DNA of 64,000 bases from Neoceratodus forsteri (Eukaryota; Chordata; Ceratodontiformes; Ceratodontidae): the NCBI GenBank assembly GCA_016271365.2, contig CM057453.1:1077329001-1077393000 (forward strand). The letters are read 5' to 3'. How positions within the stretch are numbered: position 1 is the stretch's first letter; the number at the start of each line of letters is the position of its first letter. The notes under the pieces are model-generated. The model saw only the letters and a program-made list of their open reading frames with translations. It did no database searches and was not told the origin of the DNA. Positions 1-12,479 of this stretch are shown piece after piece. A program made the position numbers and the translations under genes.

Positions 1-339
1 GCCCAAACATTTGGCAGATATGACTTGTTTAGGGGAGTGTTTCTGCAGCTTTCATCATTTTGCTATCCCTTTCTTTTTTTTTTTTGAAAACTTTGTTTAT
101 AAAAAGCTTCAAGTCAGTACAATCAAAGATGATAGCAGCGTTCAACACTTGACCAAGGGATCTGTTGTCCAAGAAATAAACTATTTTAGAATGAATCTAC
201 TACAACTGCTGCTTTTATACCTCATTGCATTAGGTGTATTACAAGATCACATTTTATAGAGTTTGGGAAAATGCCATTGCTTTCTATGTTAGTTTGACTG
301 GATTAGTCAGGAAATACACCTCGCTCCAGTGCTTATTCC
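1..339. other. Unassigned A/T-rich flank
   Basis: No gene or recognisable repeat is visible. The segment has short poly-T runs. It lies just beyond the readable C-terminal end of the minus-strand L1 ORF2 and may hold that element's eroded 3'UTR. I could not find its poly-A end. Confidence 0.3.
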
Positions 340-3118
340 AGAGGAGGCCAGATGGTTCTGTATTTATCAGGAACTCTCAGTATTTCATGCTGTTTTTTTT
401 TCTATTTTGAGGCAATCTAGCATGTAGTTTCCCCACTGTGCTATCTCTCATCCAATGCAATGCCAGCACTACCTTTACTAATATCATACCTAACTGCCAG
501 AGGGGATGCTGGTATTTTACATGAGTAGCACCTTGAAATTGGCAACCCAGCACCACTGTTGTGGTGAATATTTCATAACCAAATTCTAGTGATCATGACA
601 GGTCATCCACAACGCCCCTGCAATACTTCGTCACCACAGGATATTCCCACCCCAGATGTTGGAAGGTACCCTCCACAATATGGCACTTAAGACATATCTG
701 ACTTTGTGCTATTATATCTATGGGGCTAGTTTGGGGGTGCAATATTTATTTATTTATTTAATGAATTTTGTGGTAACCAACTGAAATTGAACCAGATTAA
801 GCTGAAGCTGTTGTTGGTATTTTTTTTAGTGAATGCCCTGCAATATGCCCTGCAATAGCAATATACCCTGTGGGGAAGCAATACTGGTCAAATTCTGTTA
901 TTCTTATAACTAGAATGGGTGTACTTCATCTCCTCCTTCCAGATAGGATCAGGTGTGCCCTCCAGATACCAATCCTCTATTAGTCCCCCCCAAGGCTCTG
1001 GGTTTCTGCATGGGGGTGCAGGAGGAAAGGGTGCCGTAAAAGAGTTAAAGAGGTATGCCCCTCCCACTCCACTGAGTGGCCTTGATTGAATTTTCTAGAG
1101 TGGAGCCCTCCTGGTAGTGAAGACTCCCCTACCTGATTCTCTATTTTGTGTCTGACTTGCAAAAATACAAAGAAATCTCTGGCCCTCAGGTGGAAAGTTT
1201 CTCATAGGGAGTCCCTGTTCATACAATTGGGAGATTTGAATGAGACCTTTGGACTTCCATTCAGCCAATACTTTAACAGTGGAGTTGTGTAGCCACACAG
1301 CCCTCTTTCAATTTTTGCATAGGTGATACTCTTAGGGATGTAGTGTGAGCTTATGTGCTGTGCACTGGGCCTTAACCATGGCCCTGGTGAAGGGGTTAAC
1401 ACTATTTGTTTTAACTATCCCAGCTTGCAGGGCCAGTGAGAAGACATCCATGGTTCCCTGTGGGCCATAGGTCCTGTGCCACCATGTCCATCCATTGTAG
1501 ACTAAGGGTCCTGAGTATCAGTAGATCTTTTATATATTCCAGTTGGGTGACTATATAATAGTAGTGGAAGTTTGGTAAGTTTGTTAAGTCCAGTCCCTCT
1601 TCAGAGCTAGGGCTGCACAAGTCCCCTTGCTTGATCCTCACTGTCTTGCCCTGTCATAGAAAGTTATTAGTGTGATCTGTTATACTGGCAAACAGGTATA
1701 AAGGGGCCTGGGCTGGCAATACTTGAAACATACACAAGAATTTAGGAAGCAGGCACATTTTCACTGTATTGACCGTCTCAATTAATGTAAGGTGGAGACC
1801 CACAATCTCTCACAATCCAACTTGAGTTGTCCAAGTTTAGGCTTATAATTCAAGGCCCATATTGTAGACAATTTCCTAGTAGGGTTACCCACAGGTATTT
1901 CAGTTGGGTAGACAGGGTAAGTTGTGATCCTGCCATTTGCAATGAGTCACCCCCCTCATGGGCATCCACTCACATTTGACTAGTTTATTTTATGACCTGA
2001 CATGGGTCCATATTCCTTGAAAGTAATGTGAGAGCCTGTAAGGCTTTCTTAGGTTCTGCCAGGAATAGAAGGATGTCACCAGCAAAAAGTGATACTACAA
2101 GGTGTCTCTCCACTTGCTGCATACCTACTATATGCAGATTCATTCCTATGACAATATCTAGTGGCTCAACTGTCAAAACATATAGGCAGGGAGACAGGTG
2201 GAACCCCTGTCTGGTTCCTCTGGTCAAGGGGAAACTGTCTTAAAGGGTCCCATTGCTCAACACCCGTGTCTGTGGGTCATCAGAAAGAGTACATAGCCTG
2301 GTGATAATTCTCAACCCAAATCCAAATGTGGTTAAGGTGGGAAACATGAAGGATCACTTGACCTGGCTGAATGCCTTTTCAGCATGTAGGGCTAGAAGAC
2401 TGAAGACCTAGCTGAGCACCCCACCCCCACACCCATTTCACATTATATTGAGAGTACAACATCTGATGTTGAATCTGGCCTGTCTTCAATTCATGAATCC
2501 CTTTTGCTATGATATTATAGTCTGCTTTAAGCAATGAGATGGGTTAAAAGGAGCTGCACAGGGTGGGGGTTCCCAGGTTTGGGGATCACTGTGATGATGG
2601 CCATGTTTTGTGGTTCTGGTAACTTGCCATCTTCAAGGGACTCTGTAGTCATACTTTCCATGCAATTCCCCATGGAACTCCAGAATGTACTACAAAACTC
2701 ACCCAAGAGTTCATCCAGTCCCAGAGTCTTACCCTGGCCCAGTGAGATCAGCACTCTGAAACTCCTGGTCCATGTTAGCCTTGTCTTCATTGGCACTTCA
2801 GGGATGGGCAGGGGTCTAAGAAGAAGTCTGGTAGGGAGGCTACTGAGTTAACTTCAGAAGTGTAAAGCTTTTGATAAAATAAATTCTTCAAAGGATTTCC
2901 CTATTTTGTTGATCCCAAGAGATAGTTCCATCTGTGTGGATGACACCACTGATTGTTTTTTTCTAATTCTTTCTTTCTTAGTTGCCACAATAGCCATCTC
3001 CCTGCCCTGCCCCCTTCAAAATATGCCTTTGTATGGGTTAGAAGGAGGTCTCATTCCAGTTTGCCTGTAACTAACTGGTTAAACTCCCCTTTTTTCTTGA
3101 GTAAGGTTGTGGTGTGCC
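340..3118 (-). pseudogene. L1 ORF2 remnant: reverse transcriptase and C-terminal tail
   Basis: Reading downward, L1 landmarks appear in order across several frames: a linker with 'YFEGGRAGR' (about 3.05 kb); the block 'LGLDELLGEFCSTFW' followed by 'MAIITVIPKPGNPHP' (2.8-2.55 kb), equivalent to the L1 'PGPDG..FY..F' and 'A.I.LIPKP' RT blocks; 'TRGTRQGFHLSPCLYVLT', the L1 'TRQGCPLSP' motif (about 2.22 kb); 'LFAGDILLFL', where the catalytic FADD-type motif has lost its first Asp (about 2.09 kb); 'EGLDLTNLPNFHYYYIVTQL' (about 1.6 kb); and a C-terminal 'CLKCHIVEGTFQHLGWEYP' resembling the L1 Cys/His tail (about 0.68 kb). Numerous frameshifts make it non-functional. Confidence 0.8.
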
Positions 3119-3236
3119 TTGTGCATTGGTCTGTGAATGGTGGAGGAAGAGGAAATAAAATAATGGAGGAAACAGGATAGGACGAAGGGGTTAGCTTAGG
3201 GGAGGTGGAAGTACAAACTGGAGAGCCATGTGTGTA

Positions 3237-4426
3237 AATGCTCAAAGTCTGGGCAACAAGATGGCAGACCTAGAGACCACCACGGCAGCTGAAGATATGG
3301 ACATAGTAGTAATTACAGAGTACTGGTGCAATGAAGATCTGGACTGAGATGAAGCCATTCCAGGGTATGCTATATTCAGGAGCGACAAGGTGAGTAGGAA
3401 GGGAGGAGGGGGGGCTCTTTAAATGAGGGAGAATATAAAGGCAATGTAAATACATGGGGGACAGAGAGAAGCAGAGGTTCCATGGGTCACCCTGGAGACT
3501 GGGAGGGGTACCACTATTCAAACAGGGGTGATCTACCAACCTCCAGCACAGGGGATGATGTAGATAAGAATGTGATAGAAGAAGTCCATGGAATGGCTTA
3601 CAAGGGTGAGGTATTGCTAGTGGGGGACTTCAACATGCCAGATGTAGATAGGAACCTCCCTGCTGCAGCAAACAGGTCGGAGTAAGGAAATCCTAGACTC
3701 CCTGCAAGGGGCTATTCTCAACTAGTCAAGGAATCCATTCATGAGGGGTTGACACTGAACCTGGTACTGTCAAACGAGGACAGTATCACTGATGGGAAGC
3801 CATCTAGGGACCAGTGATCACTGGATGGTGTGATTCAACATTAGGACAGGGCAGAATATAGTCACAGAAAAATTGGGGTCCTGGACTTCAGGAAAGCTGA
3901 TTTCAAGAAAATGGGAGAGTGCCTCAAGGAAGCCCTAGCAGGAATAGGAAAAATGAGTGGGGTAGAGGAAAAATGGGCAAAAATAAAGATGGTCATTGAG
4001 AAGGAAACTAACCTCTTTGTCAGGCAGGTTAAAAATAGCAAGAGAAAAAGGAGACCGCTATGGTTCTCCAAGGAAGTGTCAGACAACAAAGAGGAAAAGA
4101 AGCAGGCATTTAAAAGGTACAAGTCAACACAGAAGGCAGAGGATAGGAAAAGTTATCAGGAGAAACAAAGGGAGGCAGGGAAGGCATTTAGAAGAGCCAA
4201 AGCACAAAGAGAGGAAAACATAGCCAAGTCAGCAAAAAAGGGGGATAAAACATTCTTTAGGTACATTAGCAAAAAGAGGAAAAGCAAGGCAGGGATAATA
4301 AGACTAAAAAGGGCGAGGGGTGGGAGTGTGGTAGAGGACCAGAAGAAAGCAGACATATTGAACAAGCACTTTTGTTCAGTTTTCACAAAGGAAGGGGTAG
4401 GAGACAGGGCACAGATAGGGGGGAAA
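3237..4426 (+). pseudogene. CR1 ORF2 remnant: endonuclease and linker
   Basis: The endonuclease starts at 'NARSLGNKMADLE', the usual CR1 start, and continues through 'DIVVITEYW' and 'EVLLVGDFNMPDVD', the APE-type GDFN motif (about 3.61 kb). The lysine/arginine-rich linker follows, open from 3,911 to 4,426, with 'PLWFSKEVSDNKEEKKQAFKRY' spacing as in CR1. In-frame stops occur before 3,911. The reading frame runs into the 3' end of the inverted Rex1-like insert at 4,427 and resumes at about 7,562. Confidence 0.8.
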
Positions 4427-7400
4427 GGGCATTTATTTATTTATTTTATTGCTCTGAAATACACGTTTGAGCAAGATGCTCATTTGCAAAGGTTCCTCAT
4501 CAAATGATTCAGTTACAGTACTACTTGACATTTCAAAACAACATAGATTTGCTTACCTAACATTGTGGTACAAATTTCAAGGTAATATATGGACATACAA
4601 TAGGATTACATATAATCATGGTACAGTTATCAATTAACACTTGGGTGGGTCTGTAGCTCACCTTAAAGAAAGTGCTTAAGCTTAGGTAACAACTCTGCAT
4701 GGCATTGTCTGAGGACAGAACTGTGCGCTTTTATGGCACATGGAGTCAGCAGGGTAGCAGGTACATGTGATGTCAGAGAGAGGGGGGTCAGTAAGGTAGT
4801 TGGTACGTGAGAGGTCATGGACAGGGGAAAGTTTAAGTGTGGGTGACCTGAGTCAGAGTGTGGTGGGGTCTTATTAATGGGTACCATGTGTCTCTAGTGC
4901 TTAGAAATGGATTCACTGTGGTGCATGTGGCAGGCACCATTGCTTGTGGGGTCTTAATGGGGGATGCAGCCACAGTTGGTGCTAGGAAGGAGCACTTGTC
5001 ATAGCTTCTGTTTGAAGTGGCCCAGCTTAACAGGTGTCTTTTGTGAGACCAGTAGATCGTTAAGCCAGTTGGGAGCTCTGGTTGCAAAGAAGTGCTTGGC
5101 TAGGCTCATCCTGTTGAAGGGTACAGCCAGGGTACCACTAGCCATGCCTCTGGTCAGATAAGGATTTTGGGCACAACTTAGGAAAGCATGCAACCCGGGG
5201 GGTGGGGCAGCCCCATAAGGACTTTCACACCTAGCAAGCAGGTCTGGTATTAAATTCTGTCATGCAGGGGGAACCATTTTGCATGGGAAAAAAGTGTGCA
5301 TGTGTGTGTGTTTCTAAGCCCCAGTTACAAAGCGGCAAGCTTTGAACAGAGCTACCCGAACCCTGTTTAAGACTGCATCTGTGGCACAGCCATAGATTGT
5401 TAAGCTGCAGTCTACTATGGGGAGGATGTAGCTTGTAACTGCCACTTTTTTGGCTTCTGGGTGAGGTTATGCCTCTGTCTACACAGAGTCTTCAGTCTCC
5501 GGTTCATGTTGCCAACAATCTGATCCATGTGTGGTCCAAAAATTAGCGTCTGGTCAATGGTGACCCCGAGGTATTTGAAAGAGTCAACCTGCTCTATGCA
5601 CTCTCCCTTTTTGTTGTGGATGTTGAGCTGATGTAGCTTGGCCCTCTTCTATGCACTAGAGAAGAGCATTGTTTTGTTCTTTTTACAGTTAAGCACTAGT
5701 TTATTCTGCTGGAACCTCTTCTCAAGGGCTTCAAAGTTGTGTTGAAGTTCAGAGGTGAGTATATCCTGGCAAGGGTTACTTGCGCAGATGACTGCATCAT
5801 CTGTGTATAGTATGACTGTGGAGCTAGGGCAGGCTTCTGGAAGGTGGTTAATGAAGAGGCTGAGCAATAGGGGTCCCAAGATGAAGCCTTGGGGCACTTC
5901 TGATGTGACAGGTCTGGCATCGGAGTGCTTTCCATTTATATTGACTTATTGTTTTCTGCCTGAGAGGTAGTTTTTAAACCAGAGTAGTGTCTACAGAAAG
6001 GCCTATTGTGGGGAGCTTAGTTAGCAGCAGCGCATGGTTTACTAAATCAAAGGCTTTGGTTAGGTCTATATAGATTGAACCCACCAGGTGCACCTTATCA
6101 AGAGACTTGTGTAAAATGCTTGTATATTCAATCAGTGCCATGGTGGTGCTATGCATTTTGAGGAACCCATGTTGTATGCATTGGGTATTGTATTGGCTGA
6201 GGTAAGTGACAAGTTGATCCAATATGATTCTCTCAATTGCATTGGATAGGGGAGAGAGGATGGACATTGGCCTGTAGTTTATGACTGTAGTACGGTCACC
6301 ACTTTTGTGAACAGGGGTAACAAGGGCACTTTTCTAGACAGTCAGGAATTGTGAATATCTTAGGAAAAGTTAAATAGTTTAGTCAATGGGATAGTGAGTT
6401 TATTCAAGACAAGGGTAATAAACATCATGTCCAGTGAGCCGCTTCCCATCCTGGTTTTCTCCAGTACCCAAATGGCATAGCTGATAGTGTTCTTTATGGA
6501 GACAGCTTTGAAATAGAATTGGGGCCTACTTTTGTCACTATGGGTGCTGTCTTATAGAAGTTGGCCTTTGCATGTCTGATTAGCCTTGTATACCAGTTCC
6601 TTGCTGTCCTGTATTCTTGCCAGTGTGCCAGCTTGCTGGATTTCCTGGCATTGTGCCTAAGATTGTACCTGTCCCTCATTTGAGTGAGCAGTGATGGTAT
6701 AACCCAATTGGCAGAGTCCCTTCTGATGACCCTCTTTTTGAATGGTGCATGTTTATCCGCTGCTGCATTAAACATAGCTATGAAGTAGACTAGGGCTGCA
6801 TCTATGTTAGGGTTGGAGTCCAGCTGGCTGCAGTTTATATCGGCCAAGTGTGTTCTGAATGCATTTAATGCCCCTTTGCGGAGTACCCTACTGTGGGTAG
6901 TTTTGGGGGCCGAGCGGTCATGTTTGGCAGACCAATATCTCACAATAGGTGAGTGGTCACTCAGGGCATCTGGCATCACAATAACATCCTTTAGCATGTC
7001 TGGGAAGGGTAGTTAGAACCCAGTCTATGAGGGTGTTTGTACCTGTTTTATAGTTCATTCTGGTACCTTCTAAGACAGCTTAGGTGAGGCACAGACCATG
7101 TATTTGTGCCTTGTATCCTGAGCTAGTTTTTGCTGCTTAGTTGATATTAAAGTTCCCAACTACTATAGTTTCTTGGTTCTGGCTTGCTTGAGTAGAGTAC
7201 ATGGTGAAAGTGTCTAGCCCATTGTGGTGCTTTCCTAGAGGAATGTATACTGTCATAAGGATGATACTCTTCCTCCCATTCCCCAGTAGCATGTGTACTG
7301 CTAAGCACTTGCAGTCACTGTTTGTGTTGTCAAGGGTGATTTTATGTCCTTGCCATGTGTTACGCAGGTATACTAAGCAATCACCACCTCATTTACCTAT

Positions 7401-7561
7401 CTGGTCGAGTCTAAAGTGATTATACCCTTTACTGAGATGGCAGTGTCGGGGGTTCATGTAGAGAGCCATGACTTAGTAAGTGAGATAATGTCAGGTTGGA
7501 CTTGCTTCACCAATGCATCAAACTGTGCTAGCATTAAGGGAGAGAGGTAGACACTAGTCCT
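4427..7561 (-). mobile_element. Rex1-like LINE (CR1/L2/Rex1 group), nearly full coding length
   Basis: The element lies antisense inside the CR1. On the minus strand it runs from an endonuclease start ('PDIISLTKSWLS' near 7.53 kb), through 'ETIVVGNFNIN' (about 7.17 kb) and 'SDHSPIVRYW' (about 6.95 kb), to RT blocks near 6.26-5.65 kb. A C-terminal domain follows near 5.19 kb, and the 3' end is made of ATAAATAAATAA-type repeats at 4,427. The last 80 bp (a short stem-loop then the AAATA-type tail) recur at 35,609, 56,116 and 58,457. It is 5'-truncated or close to full length. The exact clade is an inference from the RT motifs. Confidence 0.75.
5649..6997 (-). pseudogene. Rex1-like ORF2 remnant: endonuclease end, linker, RT
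   Basis: The longest open stretch (6,997-6,494, 167 codons) covers the endonuclease C-terminus ('LSDHSPIVRYW') and the linker ('YRTARNWYTRLIRHAKANFY'). The next stretch (6,267-5,974) contains RT motifs 'GFLKMHSTTMALIEY' and 'IYIDLTKAFDLVNHALLL', and the last (5,897-5,649) contains 'PQGFILGPLLLSLFINHLP' and 'ILYTDDAVICAS', a YTDD variant of the catalytic YADD box. The three stretches are in different frames, so the protein is broken. Motif style matches the CR1/L2/Rex1 group rather than L1 or RTE. Confidence 0.75.
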
Positions 7562-9064
7562 TTTATGGAGGAGAGCATCCTCAGGGAATTAGAAAAACTA
7601 AAGGCAGACAAAACAACGGGGCGGGCTGGTGTTCACCCCAGGGTACTGAAGGAACTAAGGGGTGAACTGGTTGGGCTTCTGATGGCACTTTTCAATCTAT
7701 CACTGGCTATGGGGAATGTTCTGGAGGACTGGAGGAGGGTAGATGTGGTCCCACTACACAAAAGTGGGAACAGGGAGGAGGCAGGTAACTACATAATTTA
7801 AAGCTTGAGTTCGGTGGTGGGCAAAGTAATGGAAAAACTGCTTAAAGAAAGGATTGTGGAATACCTTAAAACCAGTGGATTGCAGGATCAGTGGCAGCAT
7901 AGGTTCACTGGGGGGGAGATCCTGCCAAACAAACCTGGTAGAGTTCTTTGAATGGGTTACCAGGGAGGTGGATTAGGAAGGAACGGTGTATGTGGCCTAC
8001 CTGGATTTCAGAAAGGCCTTTGACACAGTTCCACACAGAAGACTAGTAAGCAAGCTTGGCAGCTTGAGAGTGGGTCCAAAGATAGTGAAATGGGTAAGAA
8101 ATTGGCTAAGTAACAGAACTCAGAGGGTGGTGGTAAAATGGAGTTCACTCAGAGGAAGGTAAGGTAACCAGCAGGGTTCCTCAAGGGTCAGTACTGGAAG
8201 TGATCCACTTCAATGACTTTATAAGCGACATTGCAGAGGGGCTGAAAGAGAAGGTATGCCTGTTTATGGATGACACAAAATCTGCAACAGAGTAGACACA
8301 CTAGGGAGGGTGGAAAAAATGAGGGAAGATCTGGAAAAGCTAGAAGACTGGTTAAGAGTTTGGCAACTGGGCTTCAATACCCCAAAGTGCAAAGTTATGC
8401 ACAAAGGGCACAGAAACCCAAGGGCAACATATCATTTAGAGAGGAAGGAGTTAGCAGCCATAAAACAGGAAAGGGATCCTGGGTCATCATATCTGATGAC
8501 CTGAATGTAGCAAAGCAGTGTGATAAAGCGGTAGGAAAGGCTAGTGGAATACTTGGGTGCATAGGGAGGGGTATCACCAGCAGGAAGAGAGAGGCAGTGA
8601 TACTCCTGTATAGATCAATGGTGAGGTCCCACCTGGAGTACTGTGTCCAGTTCTGGAGGCCCCATCTCAGAAAAGACATTGTCCGGGTGGAGGCAGTACA
8701 GAGAAGGGCAACCAAAATGGTGCTTGGGCAGCACCAGAAGCCCTATGAGGAAAAACTCATGGAGTTAAATTTGTACTCTCTCGAGGAAAGGAGGGAAAGG
8801 GGAGACATAATAAAATATCAAATACCTCAACGGTATCAACAAGGTGCAGGAAGATGGCATTCTGCACAGAATGAAATGTTCAATGACAAGGGGGTACTTT
8901 ATAGAAAGGGTGGTGGACATAAGGAACATCTTCCCAGCAGATGTGGTGGGTATAGAAATGGTTACAGTTTTCAACCATGCATGGGACAGACACAAGGGGA
9001 CCTTGAAAACAGGGCTGGGGGGAGTTAAGGCTGGAGATCATTTAGGGTCTACGGTAGCACAGTA
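7562..9064 (+). pseudogene. CR1 ORF2 remnant: RT and C-terminal domain
   Basis: This continues the CR1 interrupted at 4,426. Landmarks are 'EKLKADKTTGRAGVHPRVL' (7.60 kb), 'DWRRVDVVPLHKSGNREEAG' (7.73 kb), 'YLDFRKAFDTVPHRRL' (8.0 kb), an FMDDTK box in place of FADDTK (8.26 kb), and the C-terminal 'YCVQFWRPHLRKDIVRVEAV' (8.64-8.70 kb). The 252-codon frame 8,270-9,028 joins two reading frames by chance past a frameshift near 8,330. The element then runs through its 3'UTR to the tail at 9,126. Confidence 0.8.
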
Positions 9065-9126
9065 GGTAGGGAACTTAAGGCAGACTGGGTTGGACAGAAG
9101 GTCCTTTTCTGCCTACAGCTTCTATG

Positions 9127-10115
9127 TTTGTATGCTGTTTTTCTAGAGTGGCTATCTCCTCTGTCAGGGTTTTCCCTTGTTGGGCCTCTAGCTTGTTATT
9201 ACCAGCTGCATATGACATGGCAACTCCCTGTACATATTCTTTTAAAGCATCCCATACAGTTTTTTTCAGAGGTGCCCCTTATTTTATTATGTACCAGGAA
9301 TTTATCTATTGCCTTGCCTACCTGTTAAACAAAAACTTGGTCAGCATGGAGTAAAGGGACCAGTTTCTTTTTTCTGTTTTTTGTGGTTGTCTGTCCCCAA
9401 TCTATCTGAACCAATAATGGGACGTGGTCAGAGAATAGCCTAGGGGCGTACTCAGCTACTGCCACCTTCTGAACCAGTGTAGCCAACACTAGGATGTAAT
9501 CTATCCTGGTAAAAACCTTGTGTGCATTGTGGGCACAATGAATACTCAGTCTGTTGGGTGCAGATGTCTCCATATTTCCACCAAGGACTGTTCTGCTGCT
9601 TCTTAAGGCCACTGAACCTTTAGGTGGGAACCTTGTCTGCAAGGTGGGGCTGACCTGTCCAGGGTCCCAGGGTAAATTAAAGGTGTCCCCTACCTCCAGT
9701 GGAACTGAATATTCAGCCAGAACCAGGGCTCATTTTTTTAAATAATTCATGGCAATCAAAGTTCAAGCCATATATCAACAACAAAGTATACTTGTCAGTT
9801 CATATTTGATCTTCTGCGACCACATTTGTTCCCTGGGGCCCCAAGTGGAATGAGTTATCTTTGCCCGCACCCCTGAGTGAATCCATATTGTTGCCCCCCC
9901 TCAATTAAGAGGTAAAGTTAGCTGCCACCAGAGTTCCTTCCCATCTGTTACCCAATCATCTAAGAGCTTCCTCCTCTGACGTGATTTTTGTGTAAGAGAA
10001 GTATATCAGTATTGTCCTTTTTTGCCTGAGTCCATATTTTTTTTTTCTCTTTATCACAGTTTTCAGTCCATTCATGTTCAAGGAGTGGACTGTAATTCCC
10101 TCATGCATGATAAAA
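9127..10115 (-). pseudogene. L1 ORF2 remnant: apurinic endonuclease
   Basis: This is the upstream half of the split L1 ORF2. Near 10.10 kb the minus strand reads 'GITVHSLNMNGLKT', the usual L1 endonuclease start. The 9,642-9,325 frame contains 'FTRIDYILVLATL' and 'LFSDHVPLLVQI', the conserved endonuclease C-terminal motifs. The coiled linker 'NNKLEAQQGKTLTEEIATLE' continues to the CR1 junction at 9,127 and picks up again at 3,118. Stops occur throughout the middle. Confidence 0.8.
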
Positions 10116-11470
10116 TGTTCTTGATTCATAACCAAGCCCTATCTCGTTCTCCACAAGATGTCATCTTGTCCATACACCTTGTTTATGAATTACTGCAGCT
10201 TTGATTACACTGCAGCATTTCTTTTTTTAATACCACTGGATCCTAACATGCAAAACTCCAACTGTGCCCCACCCACCCCTTCCCAATATTCTCCCAACCA
10301 CCTCCCCCCTAATGCTGGTGAAATTCCCCAACCAAACAAGCTTCTCCAACACAGATTTCCTCTTTTAACATCTGTTTCTCTCCCCACTTCTGCTCCTCAT
10401 CCCCAACACAACTCCAAGGAGTAAAGACCTTTTCCCTTCCATTCTCCTATGGCTGAGAACTAGGATCCCTTCTTTTATTATGGTTCAAGCCAATGGGGAG
10501 CCAACGTCTTCCCCCCATATATATGGAACGAAGACAACAGCATATCAGACTTGCAGCTAGCATCACATCTGTACTTATTCATTTAGACAGTTACGTACCA
10601 TTTGTAGAGATAGTGTCCTCCTCCTCCCCAAATGCCCTCCAAGTGCACAGTTACAGCAGTCCTGTAGAATTGTTCATTTTGGGACTGTTCAAGAATCTGC
10701 ACCATAAGGTGTGTGAGCTGTGGTTTAACAGTAGTCGCCCTTGCTAATTGCAACCCTTCTCTAGGTACAGTATGGTCCTGTACTGTTGACAAGTCCACTG
10801 TGATAGGCATGTGCTCCTGTCTCGAGGACATTTGTGGAGGATGCACAGCATGAAAGTCACCTTGTGATCATTTTAAATGCAGGGGCAGAGAGAAGACTGA
10901 GATCAGTTTTTGATGGTAACAGTTCTGCTCAGTCGAGGGGGCAGTCGCAAAGTGAGGTCCAGCATGTTGTAGCCAGCACAGCTGTTTAGCACATGAAGCA
11001 GATGAGCTGACTGACATTTTTCTATTCCTACCATGTCAAGTTTCTTCCCTGCAACCACTCATTGTGTTGGTGCAGGGAATGAAGTTAAGCTACCTGGACT
11101 CATGGCTGATACCACGATTATTACCAAAAACTTAGCACAGCAAATAGATAAGTTATCATTGGCAGCATACGTTATGAGTCACTATGTCCTTTAGCATGCA
11201 CGAACCCCCTGTGGACCGTACTCCTCCCATGCTCCCAATTTCCTCTCTGTCCCCAACCCCTACTCACAGTTTTGAATGATCAGTTCGTCAGCATTCAAAG
11301 TGAAGGACCTGTACAGGTTTGTTTCTTTCTCCCCTCTTCTGTGGCCACCTCCATTTGGATATGTCTCTGCCAGCATTGGTTTGGTGAATTGTTTTTGTGG
11401 GTGCCCAGGGCAGAAAATCAGGAGACTGGAGGGATATATGTGAGTGAACAGCCAGTTCTTAGCATGGCGC
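10116..11470 (-). other. Inter-ORF spacer of the old L1
   Basis: No coding signal survives. Position and length match the 1.06-kb spacer between ORF1 and ORF2 in the younger L1 (25,709-26,768). It includes pyrimidine-rich runs (10,260-10,420). No other feature is visible. Confidence 0.5.
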
Positions 11471-12200
11471 TCCTCTTTACCTCATTTTATTCCTGGCATT
11501 CGTGCTGGAATCTAAGTAGTGGACTGCAGAGTTTTGCAACATAATAATACCCTTCTTTCTGGCCATGTATAACAACTTCTCCGTCCAGAAATCAAAGGAA
11601 AAAAATTTGGATTACTCAGAAAGATCAGGACTTTTCTCCAGTGAGCAGTGCGCATGTTGGACTTCCAGGTCCTGGTGGCAAATCAAGTGCTTCTGGCAGT
11701 CATTTGGTCAGGAACGGAAGGGTTTCTGGCAGCCATTTGGTCAGGAACAGGAGGGTTCCGTGCCTTTCACCCACTCCTGCAACCACACTAGGTGGATATT
11801 GTTTTACTTTTCATGATTTTCATTATTGCCTAGGATATCCTCCATTTCTTCACTTATTTTATGGGCAGCAGACAGTTCTGAGGCTATTGCAGGTAAGAGT
11901 TCTTCTTGGGCACCTAAACATATTTGCAGCTCCTCAATGTTCTTCTCATGTGGGTCAATGGCTGATCTGAGGAAGTTCACTGTTTGCTGAATGTGGGTGA
12001 ACTAGGTTGCTAAGTTTTCAAGCCTCACTTTTAGTTCAGTCCGCATGTTGAAGATTATGGTCACCAGCTGTTTTATTGTTAGATCATCCTCATTAAGCAG
12101 GATTTTTCCAGGGGATCGAGTCAGCCTCACTCTCATTTTCACTCCCGCTCCTGCTTTACTGTGGCTCCCTGGCTCTATAGGCACATGTTCTCCCAGGGGT
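11471..12200 (-). pseudogene. L1 ORF1 remnant (coiled coil, start of RRM)
   Basis: The minus strand reads a heptad-like segment, 'TIKQLVTIIFNMRTELKVRL' followed across one stop by 'EKNIEELQICLGAQEELL', typical of the L1 ORF1p coiled coil. Near 11.80 kb it reads 'NNIHLVWLQEWVKG', a degraded form of the 'RRNNL.I.GLPEG' motif that opens the L1 RRM. The domains after that are hard to follow. ORF1p is the RNA-binding trimer of L1 particles; this copy cannot encode one. The start near 12,184 lies about 250 bp from the tandem array. Confidence 0.6.
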
Positions 12201-12479
12201 GTCTTTCAATGCTGTAATGGTCAGCTTTGCTTTGCTGCAGGCAGATTTCTGGTTGGAGATCATTCTCTCAACAGGCCGAGTTGAGGGAAATATGTTTCAT
12301 CATAGTTAGATGCAGCGATTTAAGGTGGATTCAGCTGGGAGCTCCAATATCAGGCATCCATTCACTTCACTGGCTTGGCCACACACACACCCTGCTCTCT
12401 CTTTCTTGCTTGCCATTACTTATCTCACAAATAACAAGCATTTGTCAATGCCAAATGTTGATTGCGTTGGTCTGTTAAG

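Larger units (their letters stand above)
3128..9126 (+). mobile_element. CR1 LINE inserted into the L1, itself interrupted
   Basis: The CR1 endonuclease begins near 3,237 and the element ends near 9,126 in a CR1-type 3' terminus ('GGCAGACTGGG' followed by a 'CTTCTATGTTTG' tail). The same terminus ends the copy at 38,005. The L1 around it resumes immediately on both sides. Only imperfect direct repeats (TTGTGCAT near 3,120 and TTGTATGC near 9,127) are visible as candidate target duplication. The element is 5'-truncated, with no ORF1, and carries a 3.1-kb minus-strand LINE at 4,427-7,561. Without that insert it is about 2.9 kb. Confidence 0.8.

Noticed and set aside
8270..9028. Single 252-codon gene
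   Set aside because: It is a CR1 C-terminal fragment read across a frameshift; the first 60 codons or so are out of frame with the CR1 protein.
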